A DNA stretch of 64,000 bases from an uncultured Clostridia bacterium (GTDB lineage Bacteria; Bacillota; Clostridia; Christensenellales; Borkfalkiaceae). The first letter of the stretch is position 1; each line of letters opens with the position of its first letter. The DNA lies in the NCBI GenBank assembly GCA_934278995.1, contig CAKQWM010000001.1, positions 62,001-126,000 on the forward strand, written 5' to 3'. This document shows positions 22,229 to 31,136 of the stretch, piece by piece. The translations under genes and the position numbers were made by a program. Under the pieces are notes generated by a model. It was given only the letters and a program-made list of their open reading frames with translations, ran no database searches and was not told the DNA's origin.

Positions 22229-25200
22229 ATGACACGAAATTTACCGTCAGCGATGTTCGGAAACGTAGAAAGAAAGACTTTCTCACGCATTAAAGGTCCG
22301 CAAGAAATGCCGAACCTTGTCGAGGTTCAAAAAGATTCTTATCAATCTTTCATAGACGAGGGTATTGCGGAAGTATTCGAGGATTTTTCCCCGATAACCG
22401 ACTTCTCTGACCGTTTTGAACTCTATTTTCTCGACCACAAGTTGATAGACAAGCCTAAGTACGACGAAAAAGAATGCCGTGACCGCGACGCGACTTACGC
22501 CATTCCTTTGAGGGTAAACGTAAGGCTCGTTAACAAAATCACGGGCGACATCATCAATCAGGACGTCTTTATGGGGGATATCCCCAAGATGACCGATAAC
22601 GGCTCGTTCATAATCAACGGCGCGGAAAGGGTTATAGTTTCCCAGCTCGTTCGTTCTCCGGGCGTTTATAACGGATTCGAATTCGATAAATCCGGTAAAA
22701 AACTCTACAACACAACCGTGATTCCCAACCGCGGTGCCTGGCTCGAACTCGAACAGGATAACCAGAAGGTTTTATGGATAAAGGTTGACAGAACGCGTAA
22801 GATACAGGTAACGGTACTTCTTCGCGCGTTAGGCTTCGAGTCCAACAAAGAAATCGCCGAACTTTTCGGCGACGACGAATACATCAGAAGCACTCTCGAA
22901 AAAGACAACACGAAAACGGTAAAAGAAGGCTTATACGAACTTTACCGCCGCCTTCGTCCGGGCGAGGTCCCTAACGACGAAGCCGTTAAAATCAATCTGA
23001 GAAACGTCTTTTTCGATCCTCGTCGTTACGACCTTGCAAAAGTCGGTCGTTACAAATACAACAAACGTCTTAACCTTGCTTCGCGTATAACGGGGCTTAC
23101 TCTCGCGGAAGACATTATTTCCGAAGACGGAGAGGTTCTTGCCGACAAAGGCGAAGTCGTTACCCGTGAAAAGGCGATCGCTTTACGCGACGCCGGCATT
23201 AACGAAGTCAACGTTCAGACTCCCATGGGTGTTCATAAAGTCATTGCCAACAACACGGTCGGTTTTAAGGCGGTAACGGGTTTGAATCCGAGATTTTTCG
23301 GTCTTATAGACACGATACATTATCCTTCCTTAAAGTTTGCGGAAAAGATTAAAAACTCGGCGGAAGAAATCGGCATCGACGAAACGGGCGAAAAATTCAT
23401 TAACGAAATCAACGCTCTCCATTACACGGAAGAATCTTCCGACGACGGCGCCGAAGAAAAGCCCGAAACCAAAAAGAACGCCGAAAAACGTAAAGAACAA
23501 AGAAGAAAATTCGTCGTCGCTTGCGTTGAATTTTTCAAAATCTTAGCCGAAGGCATCAACGAAAAACTCGATGCCGAAAGAAAGAAAACGGTTAAGCCTT
23601 TACTGAACGTTTTAAACCATAAGCACATCACGGTTGACGATATCGTCGCTTCCGTTTCGGTCAATATCGACCTTTGCTACGGCATTGGCGAAGTCGATAA
23701 CATCGACCATTTAGGGAATCGTCGCGTCAGATCGGTAGGCGAACTTTTACAAAATCAATTCAGAATCGGTATCGCAAGGTTGGAGCGTCTTATCAAAGAA
23801 AGAATGGCGACTCAGGATCCCAAAGAAGTAACGCCGCAAGGTCTTATCAACATAAGACCGGTAAACTCGGCAATCAAAGAATTCTTCGGTTCCTCGCAAC
23901 TTTCTCAATTTATGGATCAGACCAACCCGATTGCCGAACTTACCCATAAACGTAAACTTTCCGCTTTAGGTCCGGGCGGTCTGAACAGAGAAAGGGCAAC
24001 GTTTGAAGTCCGTGACGTTCACTACACCCATTACGGCAGAATGTGTCCTATCGAAACGCCGGAAGGTCAGAACATAGGTCTTATTTCCTCTCTCACCACG
24101 TACGCGAAAGTTAACGAGTACGGCTTCATCGAAGCGCCTTATCGCAGAGTTGATAAAGAAACGGGCGTCGTTACCGACGACGTAAGATATCTTACCGCGG
24201 ACGAAGAAGACGAATTTATCGTCGCTCAGGCAAACGAGCCTCTCGACGACGACGGCAGATTCGTTCACGAACGTGTTTCCTGCAGAAAAAGAGAAGAAAT
24301 TACCGAAGTCGATAGAAGCATGATCGACTATATGGACGTATCGCCCATGCAACTCGTTTCCGTTGCGACCGCGCTTATTCCTTTCCTTGAAAGCGACGAT
24401 ACGCACAGAACCCTCATGGGATCCAACATGCAACGTCAGGCGGTTCCTCTTTTAAAACCCGAAAACGCCATAGTAGGTACGGGTATCGAAGCGAAAATCG
24501 CTTACGACTCGGGCGTTATGGTAATAGCCAAGCAGTCGGGCGTCGTTAAAGCGGCGTGCGGCGATAACATCGTAATTACCGACGACGAAGGAGTCGATCA
24601 CGTTTACGAACTCAAAAAATTCCAACGTTCCAACCAGGGTACGTGTATCAACCAACGTCCCATCGTTTCTACGGGGGATCGCGTCAAAACGGGCGACATT
24701 TTAGCCGACGGTCCCGCGACCGCAAACGGCGAACTCGCGCTCGGCAGAAACATTCTCATCGGCTTTATGACGTGGGAAGGTTATAACTACGAAGACGCTA
24801 TTTTATTGTCCGAAGAACTCGTTCAGGACGACGTGTTTACCTCTATTCACATCGAAGAACACGAAACAGAAGCGCGCGACACCAAACTCGGCGAAGAAGA
24901 AATTACGAGAGAAATCCCCAACGTCGGCGAGGACGCTTTAAAGGATCTCGACTCCGACGGCATTATAAGAATCGGCGCCGAAGTAATGAGCGGCGACATT
25001 CTGGTCGGCAAAGTTACGCCTAAGGGCGAAACCGAACTTACTCCGGAGGAAAGACTTCTCCGCGCGATCTTCGGCGAAAAGGCGAGGGAAGTAAGAGATA
25101 CTTCTTTGCGTGTTCCTCACGGCGAAAGCGGTATAGTGGTTGACGTAAAAATATTTACGAGAGCAAATAAAGACGAACTTGCGCCGGGCGTAAACAAACT

Positions 25201-26218
25201 CGTCAGGGTTTATATAGCGCAGAAGCGTAAGATTTCGGTCGGCGACAAAATGGCGGGCCGTCACGGAAACAAGGGCGTTATCTCGAGAGTATTGCCGAGA
25301 TACGACATGCCTTTCCTTGCCGACGGTACTCCTTTACAGATTTTGCTTAACCCGTTGGGCGTTCCTTCCCGTATGAATATCGGACAGGTTCTTGAAGTGC
25401 ATCTCGGACTTGTCTGCAAGCAACTTGGCTGGAAAATCGCCACCCCCGTATTCGACGGCGCAACGGGCGACGAAATAAAACAATTACTTGCGGAAAATCA
25501 GATAGTTAACCCCGACGGCGAAGTTGACGGAAAAATTCAACTTTACGACGGCAGAACGGGCGAGCCTTTTGAAAACCGTTCTACGGTAGGACAGATGTAC
25601 ATGATTAAACTGCACCACCTCGTTGACGATAAGATTCACGCAAGATCTACCGGTCCGTACTCGCTCGTAACACAGCAACCCTTAGGGGGCAAGGCGCAGT
25701 TCGGCGGGCAACGTTTCGGCGAAATGGAAGTCTGGGCGCTCGAAGCGTACGGCGCCGCTCATATTTTGCAGGAAATATTGACCGTTAAGTCGGACGATAT
25801 CGTCGGCAGAAGAAAAACTTACGATTCGATCGTCAATAAGGGCGACGACTGTTCCGAACCGGGAATCCCCGCTTCCTTCAAAGTGTTGTTGAAGGAATTG
25901 CAGTCTCTTGCGCTCGATATGAAAGTTCTTACCGAAAACGGCGACGAAATTTCGCTTAAAGAACTCGAGGACGACGAAGTTGACGAAAGAATGATGGTTC
26001 CCGAAAGAGAAAAGACCGAAAACGTCGATCTCGGTATCGACGACGAGGTAATCGACCACGAAACCGAAGACACCGATCTTTTCGGCGAAGAATACGGTAT
26101 CGACGACGACGACCTTGAAAACTTCTCGTCGGACGATCTTTTGGACGACGACTACGGCGATCTCGAAAACCTCGACAATCTCGATCTTCTGGACGACGAT
26201 TTCGACGACAACAACTAA
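22229..26218 (+). CDS. rpoB: RNA polymerase beta subunit
   Basis: 1329 residues; Bacillus RpoB is about 1190. The rifampicin region GSSQLSQFMDQTNP...THKRKLSALGPGG is wild-type at the classic sites (D563, H573, S578 here). The catalytic segments RHGNKGVIS and QPLGGKAQFGGQRFGEMEVWALEAYGA are intact. Extra length comes from a charged, Lys/Glu-rich stretch around residues 395-430 before ITVDDIVASV, and from an acidic tail (about 1240-1329) very rich in Asp/Glu. AAAGGAG precedes the ATG. The operon begins here; no rplJ/rplL is upstream, unlike the common arrangement. 15 bp separate it from rpoC. Confidence 0.98.
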   Translation: MTRNLPSAMFGNVERKTFSRIKGPQEMPNLVEVQKDSYQSFIDEGIAEVFEDFSPITDFSDRFELYFLDHKLIDKPKYDEKECRDRDATYAIPLRVNVRLVNKITGDIINQDVFMGDIPKMTDNGSFIINGAERVIVSQLVRSPGVYNGFEFDKSGKKLYNTTVIPNRGAWLELEQDNQKVLWIKVDRTRKIQVTVLLRALGFESNKEIAELFGDDEYIRSTLEKDNTKTVKEGLYELYRRLRPGEVPNDEAVKINLRNVFFDPRRYDLAKVGRYKYNKRLNLASRITGLTLAEDIISEDGEVLADKGEVVTREKAIALRDAGINEVNVQTPMGVHKVIANNTVGFKAVTGLNPRFFGLIDTIHYPSLKFAEKIKNSAEEIGIDETGEKFINEINALHYTEESSDDGAEEKPETKKNAEKRKEQRRKFVVACVEFFKILAEGINEKLDAERKKTVKPLLNVLNHKHITVDDIVASVSVNIDLCYGIGEVDNIDHLGNRRVRSVGELLQNQFRIGIARLERLIKERMATQDPKEVTPQGLINIRPVNSAIKEFFGSSQLSQFMDQTNPIAELTHKRKLSALGPGGLNRERATFEVRDVHYTHYGRMCPIETPEGQNIGLISSLTTYAKVNEYGFIEAPYRRVDKETGVVTDDVRYLTADEEDEFIVAQANEPLDDDGRFVHERVSCRKREEITEVDRSMIDYMDVSPMQLVSVATALIPFLESDDTHRTLMGSNMQRQAVPLLKPENAIVGTGIEAKIAYDSGVMVIAKQSGVVKAACGDNIVITDDEGVDHVYELKKFQRSNQGTCINQRPIVSTGDRVKTGDILADGPATANGELALGRNILIGFMTWEGYNYEDAILLSEELVQDDVFTSIHIEEHETEARDTKLGEEEITREIPNVGEDALKDLDSDGIIRIGAEVMSGDILVGKVTPKGETELTPEERLLRAIFGEKAREVRDTSLRVPHGESGIVVDVKIFTRANKDELAPGVNKLVRVYIAQKRKISVGDKMAGRHGNKGVISRVLPRYDMPFLADGTPLQILLNPLGVPSRMNIGQVLEVHLGLVCKQLGWKIATPVFDGATGDEIKQLLAENQIVNPDGEVDGKIQLYDGRTGEPFENRSTVGQMYMIKLHHLVDDKIHARSTGPYSLVTQQPLGGKAQFGGQRFGEMEVWALEAYGAAHILQEILTVKSDDIVGRRKTYDSIVNKGDDCSEPGIPASFKVLLKELQSLALDMKVLTENGDEISLKELEDDEVDERMMVPEREKTENVDLGIDDEVIDHETEDTDLFGEEYGIDDDDLENFSSDDLLDDDYGDLENLDNLDLLDDDFDDNN

Positions 26219-26233
26219 GGGAGGGAGTAATCC

Positions 26234-29200
26234 ATGTTTGAACTTAACAATTTCGACGCTATACAAATCGGCGTTGCTTCTCCTGAAAAAATCAGAGGAT
26301 GGTCTTACGGCGAGGTTACCAAACCCGAAACCATCAACTACCGCACTCAAAAACCCGAAAAAGACGGTCTTTTTTGCGAAAGAATTTTCGGGCCTACCAA
26401 AGACTGGGAATGTCATTGCGGTAAATATAAAAGAATTCGTTACAAAGGCGTTATCTGCGACAAATGCGGCGTAGAGGTTACTCGTTCCAAGGTAAGACGC
26501 GAACGTATGGGGCATATCGAACTTGCCGCGCCCGTTTCGCACATCTGGTATTTCAGAGGCGTTCCTTCGAGAATAGGTTTAGTCCTCGATATGAGTCCCA
26601 AACAACTCGAACAGGTTTTATACTTTGCCTGTTTCGTCGTTTTGGATCCGGGTTCCACGGAATTTACCTATAAGCAGGTAATTAACGACAAAGAAAGAGA
26701 CGAAGCAATCGAGAAATTCGGTTACAATTCTTTCAAAGCGGGAATGGGCGCCGAAGCCATCAAAGAACTTTTAATGGCGGTCGATCTCGATAAAGAGGTC
26801 GCGGAAGTAAGGAATATCATCGCTAACAGTCCTTCGGGACAAAAGAGGGTTAAAGCCGTTAAAAGATTAGACATTTTAGAGGCTTTCCGCCGTAGCGGAA
26901 ACCGTCCCGAATGGATGATTTTAGACGTTATTCCCGTTATTCCTCCCGAACTTCGTCCTATGGTTCCGCTGGAAGGCGGCAGGTTTGCCACAAGCGATTT
27001 GAACGACTTATACAGAAGAGTTATAAACCGTAACAACAGACTTCGCAAACTTATGGAGTTGGGCGCGCCCGATATCATCATAAGAAACGAAAAGAGAATG
27101 TTGCAGGAAGCCGTTGACGCGCTTATCGACAACGGTCGCCGCGGGAAAGCCGTACTCGGCGCGGGTAACCGCGACCTGAAGTCGCTTTCCGGCATGCTTA
27201 AAGGTAAACAAGGTCGGTTCAGACAAAACCTGCTCGGTAAACGTGTCGATTACTCAGGTCGTTCGGTTATCGTCGTAGGTCCGGAACTTAAACTTTATCA
27301 ATGCGGTTTACCTAAAGAAATGGCGATAGAATTGTTCAAGCCCTTCGTAATGAAGAAACTGGTCGAAAACAATCAATGCCACAATATAAAGAGCGCTAAA
27401 CGTACGGTAGAAAGAATGAAACCCTGCGTTTGGGAGATTTTGGAAAACGTAATTAAGGATCACCCCGTTTTATTGAACCGCGCTCCCACACTGCACCGTC
27501 TTTCGATACAGGCTTTTGAACCCGTATTGATAGAGGGAAGGGCAATTAAACTTCATCCGCTCGTTTGCGGCGCTTTCAACGCAGACTTCGACGGCGACCA
27601 GATGTCCGTTCACGTACCTTTGTCTATCGAAGCGCAAGCCGAAGCAAGATTTTTAATGCTTTCTTCCAACAACATACTTAAACTTGCCGACGGCAAGCCC
27701 GTTATGTCGCCCACGCAGGATATGGTTTTAGGTTGCTATTACCTTACCATAGTAAGGCGCGAACACGGCAAAAAGTACGACGAAAAGTTCAATGAAACCG
27801 AAAACGGCGAACTTTACACTGCTGGTATTTATACTCCCGACGAAGCGATTATAGCGTATCAGACTAAACACCTGAATCTTCAGGACGAAATTTTCGTGCG
27901 TCGCGTAGCAACCGACGGTAACGGCGAAACGGTAAGCAAGATTATAAAGACTACCGCGGGAAGAATCATCTTTAACCGCGCGATTCCGCAAAATATAGGA
28001 TTGACCGTAAGAAACCTTCCTTCCGATTATTGCGACCTCGAAGTCAATTATCTCGTTAAAAAAGGCGACCTTAAAAAGATAGTCAACGCATGTTTCAAAA
28101 CGGGCGGCGCGCCTTTGGCGGCGGAAGCGCTGGACAGCATTAAAGCGCTCGGATATAAATATTCGACCATAGCGGGGCTTACGACGAGCGTATTCGATAT
28201 GCATATCCCCGACAACAAAGAAGAAATTCTCGAAACGGCGGAACAAGAAGTTCTCCGCGTGGATAAACTCCACGCAAGAGGTTTGCTTACCGAGAACGAA
28301 AGATACAAAAAAGTCGTAGAACTCTGGTCGAACGCTACCGATCAAATTTCCGACGAAATCGCAAACAATACCGAAAAATTCAACCCTATTACCATGATGG
28401 TCGATTCCGGCGCGCGTGGTTCCAAAGACCAGATCAAACAACTTGTCGGTATGCGCGGTCTTATGACCAACCCGAACGGTAAAATCATCGAAATCCCCGT
28501 TAAGTCCTGCTTCAGGGAAGGTCTTTCCGTTCTGGAATATTTTATTTCTTCCCACGGCGGCAGAAAAGGTTTGGCGGATACGGCGTTAAAGACGGCAGAC
28601 TCCGGTTATCTTACCCGTCGTCTGGTTGACGTTTCCCACAACGTAATTATCCGTGAAGAAGACTGCTACGAAGGTACCGGAGAAAAACCCAAGGGCGTAT
28701 GGATTTCCAACATCATGGGTTTTGAAGGCAATAAAGAAAAAGTTATCGAATCTTTGGAGGACAGAATCATCGGTCGGTTTACGATAGACGACGTATGTTA
28801 TCCCGAAGGTCACGAAAAACAAGGTCAGGTTATCGTTAAAGGCGACACGATGATTTCCGAAGAACAAGCGAAAGAAATCACGAAAGCCGGCATCGATAAA
28901 GTTTTGATAAGAAGCACCTTTACCTGTCGTTCGCGTAACGGCGTATGCGCTAAATGCTACGGCAAAAACATGAGTAACAACTTACCCGTTAACATCGGCG
29001 AGGCTGTCGGCGTAATAGCGGCGCAAAGTATAGGCGAACCGGGTACTCAACTTACGATGAGAACCTTCCACACCGGCGGTATAGCATCGACGGAAGACAT
29101 CACTCAAGGTTTACCGAGAATCGAAGAATTATTCGAAGCGCGTCGTCCTAAGGGGCAGGCGGTCGTATGCGAAACGAGCGGTACCGTTACCGTCGAAGAA

Positions 29201-29857
29201 AGAGACGGTTTACGCCATGTTATAGTCAAGGGAGAAGGAAGCGGTAAAGACAGCGTAAAAGATTACCCCATTCCGTTTACTTCCGATCTCAAAGTAAAAA
29301 CGGGCGATTACGTAGAACCGGGTAAAATATTGACTTCGGGTTCGGTATATCCTCAGGATATTTTGAGAACTCAAGGCGTAAAGGGCGTGCAGGATTATAT
29401 CTTGCGCGAAGTTCAGTCGGTTTACCGCGCGCAGGGCGTCGATATCAACGATAAACACGTTGAAATCATCGTTCGTCAGATGCTCAGAAAAGTCCGCGTC
29501 GAAAACTGCGGCGATACCGATTTATTACCGGGCGAATCCGTAGATCTTATCCGGTTTGAAGACGAAAACGAAAAGGCTATGGATAAAGGGCTGAGACCTG
29601 CTACCGCAAAGAGGACGCTTCTGGGTATTACGAAAGCAGCCCTCGCAACGGAAAGTTTCTTATCGGCGGCGTCCTTCCAGGAAACCGCGAAAGTTTTGAC
29701 CGAAGCCGCTATCAAGAACAAAATAGATCCGTTGGTCGGCTTGAAGGAAAACGTAATCATCGGTAAACTTATCCCCGCAGGTACGGGCGTTAAAGATTAC
29801 AAGATATTGAATCCTCAGGTAAACAGCGGGAATTTCAACAACGGCGGAAACTTATAA
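26234..29857 (+). CDS. rpoC: RNA polymerase beta-prime subunit
   Basis: 1207 residues, normal length for Firmicutes. N-terminal zinc ribbon CHCGKYK...CDKCGVEVT, lid/zipper RERMGHIELA, active-site NADFDGDQ with the three Mg-binding Asp, trigger loop region FRTFHTGG-like (MRTFHTGGIASTEDITQGLPRIEELFEARRPK), and second zinc site CRSRNGVCAKCYG. GGGAGG precedes the ATG. Partner of RpoB in the core enzyme. About 240 bp with a new promoter separate it from rpsL. Confidence 0.98.
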   Translation: MFELNNFDAIQIGVASPEKIRGWSYGEVTKPETINYRTQKPEKDGLFCERIFGPTKDWECHCGKYKRIRYKGVICDKCGVEVTRSKVRRERMGHIELAAPVSHIWYFRGVPSRIGLVLDMSPKQLEQVLYFACFVVLDPGSTEFTYKQVINDKERDEAIEKFGYNSFKAGMGAEAIKELLMAVDLDKEVAEVRNIIANSPSGQKRVKAVKRLDILEAFRRSGNRPEWMILDVIPVIPPELRPMVPLEGGRFATSDLNDLYRRVINRNNRLRKLMELGAPDIIIRNEKRMLQEAVDALIDNGRRGKAVLGAGNRDLKSLSGMLKGKQGRFRQNLLGKRVDYSGRSVIVVGPELKLYQCGLPKEMAIELFKPFVMKKLVENNQCHNIKSAKRTVERMKPCVWEILENVIKDHPVLLNRAPTLHRLSIQAFEPVLIEGRAIKLHPLVCGAFNADFDGDQMSVHVPLSIEAQAEARFLMLSSNNILKLADGKPVMSPTQDMVLGCYYLTIVRREHGKKYDEKFNETENGELYTAGIYTPDEAIIAYQTKHLNLQDEIFVRRVATDGNGETVSKIIKTTAGRIIFNRAIPQNIGLTVRNLPSDYCDLEVNYLVKKGDLKKIVNACFKTGGAPLAAEALDSIKALGYKYSTIAGLTTSVFDMHIPDNKEEILETAEQEVLRVDKLHARGLLTENERYKKVVELWSNATDQISDEIANNTEKFNPITMMVDSGARGSKDQIKQLVGMRGLMTNPNGKIIEIPVKSCFREGLSVLEYFISSHGGRKGLADTALKTADSGYLTRRLVDVSHNVIIREEDCYEGTGEKPKGVWISNIMGFEGNKEKVIESLEDRIIGRFTIDDVCYPEGHEKQGQVIVKGDTMISEEQAKEITKAGIDKVLIRSTFTCRSRNGVCAKCYGKNMSNNLPVNIGEAVGVIAAQSIGEPGTQLTMRTFHTGGIASTEDITQGLPRIEELFEARRPKGQAVVCETSGTVTVEERDGLRHVIVKGEGSGKDSVKDYPIPFTSDLKVKTGDYVEPGKILTSGSVYPQDILRTQGVKGVQDYILREVQSVYRAQGVDINDKHVEIIVRQMLRKVRVENCGDTDLLPGESVDLIRFEDENEKAMDKGLRPATAKRTLLGITKAALATESFLSAASFQETAKVLTEAAIKNKIDPLVGLKENVIIGKLIPAGTGVKDYKILNPQVNSGNFNNGGNL

Positions 29858-29950
29858 GTATTTTTTAAAAGTTAATCTTTAAAATCGTTGAATTTATGCC
29901 GAAGATATATAAATAGCGATTTGTATATTTGCATAAAACCGATAATTCGT

Positions 29951-29979
29951 TTGACTAATAAAATAAAAAATGATAAAAT
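29951..29979 (+). promoter_or_regulatory. Promoter of rpsL-rpsG-fusA-tuf
   Basis: TTGACT (29951-29956), 17-base spacer, TAAAAT (29974-29979). Allows the str genes to be transcribed separately from rpoBC. Confidence 0.75.
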
Positions 29980-29985
29980 TTACGG

Positions 29986-30013
29986 GCAAGGTGGGCTTAA
30001 ACGCCCGCCTTGC
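29986..30013 (+). promoter_or_regulatory. Leader hairpin of the str operon
   Basis: GCAAGGTGGGC / GCCCGCCTTGC, 11 bp with one G-T pair and a 6-base loop, starting right at the predicted transcript 5' end. No T run follows, so not a simple terminator; candidate autoregulatory or stabilising structure. Confidence 0.6.
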
Positions 30014-30099
30014 GGGACAAACGATTAAAATTTGTTTTTTAACCGCGCCTTTTTTGGCAGACGGTCAAAAATATTCCGAATCTTAAAAGGAGGTAAAAA

Positions 30100-30471
30100 A
30101 TGCCAACAATCAACCAGATTATCAAGTATTCCAGACGTACGGCAGTGGAAAAGAGCAAAGCGCCTATTTTAGACTCTTGCCCTCAAAGAAGAGGCGTGTG
30201 CCTTTCGGTTACCACGACTTCTCCCAAAAAGCCTAACTCTGCAATGCGCAAGATAGCCAGGATAAGATTGACCAACAAGCAGGAAGGTACCGTTTACATT
30301 CCCGGCGAAGGTCACAATCTTCAGGAACACAGCTCCGTGTTAATCAGGGGCGGCAGGGTTAGAGATTTACCGGGCGTCAGATATCACATCGTCCGCGGTA
30401 CTCTCGATACGGCAGGCGTTGCAAAACGTAAACAAGCGCGTTCAAAATACGGCGCTAAAAAGCCTAAATAA
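30100..30471 (+). CDS. rpsL: 30S ribosomal protein S12
   Basis: 123 residues. PTINQIIKYSR start and TTTSPKKPNSAMRKIARIRLTN are typical. K43 and K44 (mycobacterial numbering) are conserved. Residue 88 is Arg (GGRVRDLPGVRYH; codon AGA at 30361-30363) where most bacteria have Lys; Lys-to-Arg here is a classic streptomycin-resistance change. AAAGGAGG precedes the ATG. First gene of rpsL-rpsG-fusA-tuf. Confidence 0.97.
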   Translation: MPTINQIIKYSRRTAVEKSKAPILDSCPQRRGVCLSVTTTSPKKPNSAMRKIARIRLTNKQEGTVYIPGEGHNLQEHSSVLIRGGRVRDLPGVRYHIVRGTLDTAGVAKRKQARSKYGAKKPK

Positions 30472-30653
30472 GTAAATACCCTCAATTTTAATTTACCTAC
30501 TGATTCGGAATATCGACCAAGGTATTTGCCCGAAGCCAAGTAGGCAGTATCCCCAAAAGGGAGAAGGTTCGCTGCTTTATTATATAATAATGATAATGCG
30601 TGCGATAGCTGTACCGGGCAGATGCCCAAAAATATCAAAAGGAGACAATAATT

Positions 30654-31124
30654 ATGCCAAGAAGAGGCTCAGTCCCCAAGAGGGACGTGCTACCCGATCC
30701 TCTGTACGGAAGCAAAGTCGTAACGAAACTCGTTAACCAGGTTATGCTTGACGGCAAGAAAGGTATAGCGCAAAGTATCGTTTACGATGCTTTTACCATG
30801 ATGAGCGAAAAGACCGGTAAGGAAGCCATGGAAGTGTTCAATACGGCGCTTCAGAACGTTATGCCCCAACTCGAAGTCAAGGCAAGACGCGTAGGCGGTT
30901 CCAACTATCAGGTTCCTATCGAAATCAGGGAAGAAAGAAGACAAACGTTAGCAATTCGTTGGATAGTCTTAAATGCAAGAAAGCGTAGCGATCGCGACAT
31001 GTATGCAAGGCTTGCAAACGAACTTATAGACGCTTCCAACAACACCGGCGGCGCCGTTAAAAAGAAGGAAGACATGCACAGAATGGCGGAAGCAAACAAA
31101 GCGTTTGCGCACTTCCGCTGGTAA
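30654..31124 (+). CDS. rpsG: 30S ribosomal protein S7
   Basis: 156 residues, normal length. PRRG start, DPLYGSKVVTKLVN, the RRVGGSNYQVPIEI RNA-binding loop and the C-terminal HRMAEANKAFAHFRW are typical. S7 nucleates assembly of the 30S head. AAAGGAG precedes the ATG. The 182-bp gap after rpsL is long for this operon and might contain a regulatory site, as S7 regulates its operon in E. coli, but I see no clear fold. Confidence 0.97.
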   Translation: MPRRGSVPKRDVLPDPLYGSKVVTKLVNQVMLDGKKGIAQSIVYDAFTMMSEKTGKEAMEVFNTALQNVMPQLEVKARRVGGSNYQVPIEIREERRQTLAIRWIVLNARKRSDRDMYARLANELIDASNNTGGAVKKKEDMHRMAEANKAFAHFRW

Positions 31125-31136
31125 AAAAGGAGCAGA

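Noticed and set aside
22705..29760. Many long antisense frames opposite rpoB and rpoC, some over 150 codons
   Set aside because: They mirror the codon bias of the sense genes, have no ribosome-binding sites and resemble no protein.
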